A stretch of 64,000 nt of DNA from Melampsora larici-populina 98AG31 (Eukaryota > Basidiomycota > Pucciniomycetes > Pucciniales > Melampsoraceae): assembly GCF_000204055.1 (NCBI RefSeq), contig NW_006768824.1:2366-66365 (forward strand), in the 5' to 3' direction. The notes below the pieces were generated by a model. That model did not search any database. It saw only the letters and a list, made by a program, of their open reading frames with translations, and was not told the DNA's origin. Both the position numbers and the translations under genes were made by a program. Positions 59,362 to 64,000 of this stretch are shown here, piece by piece (within the stretch, counting starts at the first letter, position 1; each line of letters begins with the position of its first letter).

Positions 59362-60553
59362 GCACCTATGTGAAACCGCTCCAGCCAAAGGCTGGGCCCA
59401 TGAGACATTTGCATTGGGAGTCACCCCTTGGGGAGGACCAACAACAAATGAAAGGGAAAAACAAAGCAAAAAGCAGGAATAGAAACAATGTCTTTTGTGG
59501 ACATCACTTGAAAACCACATGGAACCAAACAGACAAATTGAGAGGGAGAGGGAGGATACTCATAACATGCTGGAGAAAATTATGGGCTTATCATAAAAAA
59601 TATTGAAGAGAATTTGAATAAGAGATTGTTTTTTCATTATCATTCTGTGTAAAGGGATTTTTTTAAGAGACTTGGAGATAGATGAAGCATAGAGAACTAG
59701 AAATTGAAGATGGAACAGAACAACTGGCTACATGCCTTCTTTTAGGGTTTTGTGAAATTACGTAGGTATGTGGGTGGGTCGGTTTTTGACAAATCTACAC
59801 CTGGAGAGATGTAACAAGGTGGAGGGTTTTACTTGCAAGGAAAAAACTGCCAATGATTCAATGCCTGAAGGATGAAACAAAAGGCAACACAAGTGAGAGG
59901 TTTGTCTGCTTAGCAGTGGTAGGACCACAAAGTTAGACAGGGACTTACGGCTAACCTCAAAATTCACATGTGAGATCTTTTGGGCAGATAGCCCAAAACA
60001 CTCTTGTATTATGAAGCCCATTTTCCTTATTAGAAACTCCCTTCTCCCTTAGTCCAATGGTACTCACACAGGTGACTTATAATTTATCTTGTACCACTTA
60101 AAACAACAGTTTGAATGTTTGCAAGGGAGAGGGACAGGTTAAGTTCGTAGGATCATGCTGGGTGGACAACCAATACCTTTCAAGCCCCCAAACCTAACTC
60201 GTACACAACCTGTGGTTGTCCAGTTTCAAGTTTGGTTTTTTTGTGTAATTTTTATAAATTTGGACAAGTTGTTTGTAAAAAAAATCTTTGTAAAACCAAC
60301 ATATTGTTAATTTGGGACACCTAAATAGTAAAAACCTTCAACTTGAAACCCCCTAATCTAAGAGGGAGGCAATATTAGCATATCCTTCTAGCATTGCATA
60401 ATCAAGAGCGCGCCTGTGACACCCTTCTTGCCATATCCCACTTGATTAATGACACCCATCACAATTACATATTTCCAACAGATAGAGGCATTTTTGTGTC
60501 AAAAAGAACTCTTGAGCTCTTTTGTTTTTTTGAGTTGATCAATTCATTATATC
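59362..60553. other. Intergenic, no supported gene
   Basis: A small inverted pair GGACAACCA / TGGTTGTCC lies near 60160-60220. Nothing else supported. Confidence 0.4.
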
Positions 60554-60760
60554 AGGGGGTTTAAACTTGAAAATCCTTACATATTTTCACTCTACAACAA
60601 CTTGCCTGTTGTGGTAAAATATGTGTAAATTGTTCAAAGCAGGACACCTTTTTAGGTGTCCTGAATTGAAAATACATCTGTTTGACAAAGATAATCTTTA
60701 TGAACAACTTGTTGGAATTTTTAAAAAATATGCAAAACAAATCCAAACTTGAAACCCCCT
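60554..60760. mobile_element. Small MITE-like palindrome, AGGGGGTTT ends
   Basis: AGGGGGTTTAAACTTG at the left mirrors CAAACTTGAAACCCCCT at the right over 207 bp. An internal hairpin (AGGACACC...GGTGTCCT) is present. A lone end of the same kind (CAACTTGAAACCCCCT) lies at 60338-60354. Target duplication not clear. Confidence 0.45.
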
Positions 60761-61040
60761 ATTGGCTTAGAAGTTAGAGCCAAATGGTCTGGGTGACACA
60801 TTTGAGACATGCTTTAACTAATCTTCCAATTAATTTGTGAAATGATTTCACTTCATCTGTGTGTTGGATCCAGGCACTTGAAACCACCCCTGTATCAAAC
60901 TGACACATGTAGTAAGCTGCAAGATTATGCATCTCAGCCTCTACACCAGGCTTTTTTGATACTCAAATAACACAAGGTGCATTCACTTCCATATATATTG
61001 GCCAGAGTCTCATCTGTTTCTGATAAGAAACACTTTCAAC

Positions 61041-63956
61041 TTGAGTGCACCAACTGGACTACCAACCATCACCCTTCCAAAGATGACTAAGCCTTGGTTT
61101 CTTACTCTATTGTTGAAAGTGTTTCCATTGAGCTCTGCTTTCCAGGCTGGGCCCACAAGATCAATCATCACACATGGAGTTGAAGACAGAAGTAAGGCAT
61201 TGACCTTTGAAATACCACCAGGGGACAATATTTTTCATGATGGTGAAGTTTTGAACTTTGATGAAGGGAAAAAAATTCAATACCTTCCTCACCCTAGTCC
61301 AGGTTTTTTGGAAGGAAATGGCATCAAATTTCTTCAAGGGAACCAGTACTGGGATACAAACATCATGGCAAACCTTGGATCAGCTACAATTCCACCAATC
61401 CAGCCCCATTTGGGAGACCAGTTTGATTTGTTTGGTGGAAAAGAACTTCCTATGGGGGACAACCCAGATTTCTTTTCTGAAATTGAACATGATGTTCTTT
61501 TGCATGGTAATGGACAAAGTAGGGGAATTCATCAAGATGAGCTTATTGAGACAGCACAAAATCCATCTCTTCCCAACCTTATTCAGCCTACATTCCAAGA
61601 TCACTGCCAAACCAAATCTCATTCTTCAGAGCAGTTCAATCTGGTTAGTGGAATTGAGATTCCAACATGGAATTGGTATCACCCACAAGTATTTCCTGAA
61701 ACAGAAGATGGAAGCTGTTTGAATGGCAGTGGGAAACTTATAGGAGTCCATCAAGATGATCCAATTGAAATAAGAAAAGATCTGATTATTCTTCACCATG
61801 ATCAGCCTACTCCTCATGATCACTCAATCTCAACCCGAGAGTTTGAAAATTTCATCAGAAATCATGATCACTCAATCTCAACCCCACAGTTTGAAAATTT
61901 CATCAGAAATGATCATCACACATCATTGGGTCAAAAAACCCATCTACCACTACTGGGAGCAACACCTGCATCAGTAGAAAACTTTTATCCAATTATTGAC
62001 TCTAACCCCTTTTTTAAAAAAGAAAGAATCCTTGAAACATCATCACCAGCTATGCACCACAGTCACACACACAGTTTAGACACACTGGATAATGCTTTGG
62101 TTACTGCTCCAGCTAATTGCATCCAACCCACTAAAGACCTGATGGACAACAATACCCAAGGGGATGAATATGACTGGATGAATCTGGAAGATCCCCAGAC
62201 AGATCAATCGATATCACACCATATACATAACTGTGGTTTGCCTAAAGAGAATCAATCCCCCCTCCAAGCACAATATAATACTGATAAGAATGACAATATT
62301 TTGAATGGGGCCTCTGGCTTGGGTGACCATGCATATATAGGTAAAAACCATCAATATGAACCTGTTGGCTTCCATGAAAGGCAATTGTCTTCTAGAAAGA
62401 GAAAGTTGTTGGATATGCAGATTAATCCCCATGATATACACAGTGGAGTTCAGGTGAATTCAGCCGTCAACACTCAAATCAAAACTTCAGCACTAAATCC
62501 AAGGAATATATACCAATTCAAGATCTCAGACCCATTGCCAGAATTCAAAAGCCCTTTGAAAAAAGACAGAAAGGGAGTTTTAACAAGATTACCCATCAAT
62601 CACAGTAAATTAGGTACCAAAAGATATTTCAAATCAAATATCTCATTCAAGAAGCTGGGAATGAATGCAATCCACCTTTTCCAGAAGATGGGTAGTTTCA
62701 AAGTAGATAATGATCCAATTCTGTGTTATGAAATCCCTTTTTGGTTTCAAAATCTGAGTGAAAATCTGAAGAAAAACCTTCCTGGAGATCATATTTTGAA
62801 TGTGAAAATTGCTCAGGCATTGAGAAGTGGTCAATCAAATGTTACAATGAGTTTCTTGGGGCTGCTGATGAGTTATGTTCGCCATGGTGTAGACATTGCT
62901 GTCCAGAGAGATATACTGAGATATGGATGGGAGTTCATAAAGTGGTTGTTTTCCAAGTGGGAAAAAATACATCTAAAAGAAATCAGCTTTCAAGGAAAGA
63001 TCAAGGATGACAAAGCATTTGATTGTCTCAAACCTCAGTTGTTATTTGAATACTTGGCATCCAGCTCTTCACTTGGAAGTATCAAGCTCCAATTGTTTAC
63101 CTCTTTGGTCAAAGAATGGAACAGTAATCGCCCTACATTGAAGCTTCCAAGTACAGATATAGGCTACATGAATCAATGGGCTCTGGGTGTTTATGATCCA
63201 GATCTTATCATGCAGGGTGGATTTTATTCAAGAGCTGGGATAGGAAACCTTGCCTGGGAGGAATTGCAATTTCCACCTCAAGAACAAATATACAAGGAAA
63301 CATTCCAAGAAATATCTTGGCATTCAAAGTTTCTCTCACCTGCAGGATTTCAGCTGTGTCAAGATGTCCATATATTCTTTAGCCCCTTGCTTCGAAGACT
63401 ATTAGAAATTTATGATACAGTTTACCACATTCAGCTTGATACATGTGGAAGTATAAGGGAAGAAGTTCTCAAGTCTAGAAAGCAACCTGACCTGCATCAA
63501 TCAAACATGTTAAAGATTGCCAAGGCTGTGAGTATGGCAGAGTATAGAGTGACTGTGGGAGTTATAGGGATAGTCAGATTACTGTACAAAGATGTTGAAT
63601 CAGAAGATGAGCTCAAGACCATCACTTCTAGTGCATGGAGTTTTTTGCAGCAAGAATTCAGTAAGTGGAGACAGCTGGACTTTGGCAGCCAGAACCTTGG
63701 GAAGTTATTTGCAGACCCAACACCATCATTGAAATGTGGAAAGTATTGGTCAGATATGGAATTAACTTTCAAGCAACTCTGGTCATGGCCAAAGTATTCT
63801 AACGACCCTATTCCTCTCCAATATGTAAGATACCTTCTACAATCCTGGACTGCTATGTTGAAATATAAGTCAGCCATAAGTCCCAGTGGAGTAACTTTCT
63901 CATTGAAAGAAATAACTGATAGAGGATTTTCAGAGTTGATCAAGGTGATTACATAA
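61041..63956 (+). CDS. Large predicted secreted protein, single exon (~957-971 aa)
   Basis: Family not recognised. An uninterrupted frame ends with TAA. Starting at the second Met (61083), the N terminus MTKPWFLTLLLKVFPLSSAF is a good signal peptide with likely cleavage near AFQAGP; the Met at 61041 would add 14 residues in front. The first half (to ~residue 520) is His/Asn/Pro-rich and looks unstructured, with a local duplication HDHSISTREFENFIRN / HDHSISTPQFENFIRN. The second half contains two related helical units: IAQALRSGQSNVTMSFLG with GWEFIKWLFSKWEKI, and IAKAVSMAEYRVTVGVIG with AWSFLQQEFSKWRQL. Intronless structure contrasts with its intron-rich neighbours. A lineage-specific secreted protein, possibly an effector, is inferred. 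Confidence 0.65.
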   Translation: MSAPTGLPTITLPKMTKPWFLTLLLKVFPLSSAFQAGPTRSIITHGVEDRSKALTFEIPPGDNIFHDGEVLNFDEGKKIQYLPHPSPGFLEGNGIKFLQGNQYWDTNIMANLGSATIPPIQPHLGDQFDLFGGKELPMGDNPDFFSEIEHDVLLHGNGQSRGIHQDELIETAQNPSLPNLIQPTFQDHCQTKSHSSEQFNLVSGIEIPTWNWYHPQVFPETEDGSCLNGSGKLIGVHQDDPIEIRKDLIILHHDQPTPHDHSISTREFENFIRNHDHSISTPQFENFIRNDHHTSLGQKTHLPLLGATPASVENFYPIIDSNPFFKKERILETSSPAMHHSHTHSLDTLDNALVTAPANCIQPTKDLMDNNTQGDEYDWMNLEDPQTDQSISHHIHNCGLPKENQSPLQAQYNTDKNDNILNGASGLGDHAYIGKNHQYEPVGFHERQLSSRKRKLLDMQINPHDIHSGVQVNSAVNTQIKTSALNPRNIYQFKISDPLPEFKSPLKKDRKGVLTRLPINHSKLGTKRYFKSNISFKKLGMNAIHLFQKMGSFKVDNDPILCYEIPFWFQNLSENLKKNLPGDHILNVKIAQALRSGQSNVTMSFLGLLMSYVRHGVDIAVQRDILRYGWEFIKWLFSKWEKIHLKEISFQGKIKDDKAFDCLKPQLLFEYLASSSSLGSIKLQLFTSLVKEWNSNRPTLKLPSTDIGYMNQWALGVYDPDLIMQGGFYSRAGIGNLAWEELQFPPQEQIYKETFQEISWHSKFLSPAGFQLCQDVHIFFSPLLRRLLEIYDTVYHIQLDTCGSIREEVLKSRKQPDLHQSNMLKIAKAVSMAEYRVTVGVIGIVRLLYKDVESEDELKTITSSAWSFLQQEFSKWRQLDFGSQNLGKLFADPTPSLKCGKYWSDMELTFKQLWSWPKYSNDPIPLQYVRYLLQSWTAMLKYKSAISPSGVTFSLKEITDRGFSELIKVIT

Positions 63957-64000
63957 GGCACACTCAATTTGTGTGCACTGACCTGTCATCCTACAATCCT

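Overview
This window looks like nuclear DNA of a basidiomycete fungus, most likely a rust (Pucciniales). The signs are AT-rich sequence, genes cut by many short introns (several only 41-43 nt), fungal-type household genes, and roughly half the window being transposon or relic sequence. The order is a guess from overall style, not from a marker gene.

Layout. 1-10.2 kb: the N-terminal part of a Helitron RepHel protein runs off the left edge. Behind it on the same strand is an OB-fold-like nuclear protein gene broken by a solo LTR. A hAT relic, a TA-flanked MITE and an unknown four-exon gene follow. 11.3-26 kb is transposon-rich. It holds a 2.0-kb hAT-like element with an 8-bp target duplication, then a long-TIR fold-back (MULE-like, 9-bp duplication) with a nearly intact Tad-type LINE inserted in its centre (12-bp duplication), then more MITEs, an LTR-like stretch and a second hAT relic. 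27.2-31.5 kb: tRNase Z (+) and an MBOAT wax-synthase-like acyltransferase (-). 33.7-35.2 kb: a Pro-Ser repeat protein and a 244-bp tandem duplication. 38.1-43.8 kb: glycyl-tRNA synthetase (-) and a DHX35-type DEAH helicase (+), head to head with a very short shared promoter. 45.4-54.6 kb: a segmental duplication carrying two paralogous genes for predicted secreted proteins. 55.5-57.9 kb: LETM1/Mdm38. 58.8-59.4 kb: a second copy of the fold-back family. 61.0-64.0 kb: an intronless gene for a large, probably secreted protein with an internal two-fold repeat.

The most striking system is the 45.8-54.0 kb pair. Both genes have a signal-peptide exon, a repeat exon, a run of 36-39-nt mini-exons all in phase 1, and a conserved C-terminal domain. 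The left copy has three mini-exons. The right copy has nineteen, arranged as four tandem ~463-bp DNA modules of four mini-exons (types B-D-A-C) plus a conserved tail. Every mini-exon is a multiple of 3 nt, so any can be skipped without frame loss. This is a micro-exon-gene architecture able to diversify a secreted, possibly effector, protein. I know of no described fungal equivalent but could not search.

Exon models for tRNase Z, acyltransferase, GlyRS, DHX35, LETM1, the unknown gene at 8.2-10.2 kb and both mini-exon genes were derived by hand from GT-AG (one GC-AG) junctions. Each keeps one frame from start to stop. Splicing has not been tested against transcripts.
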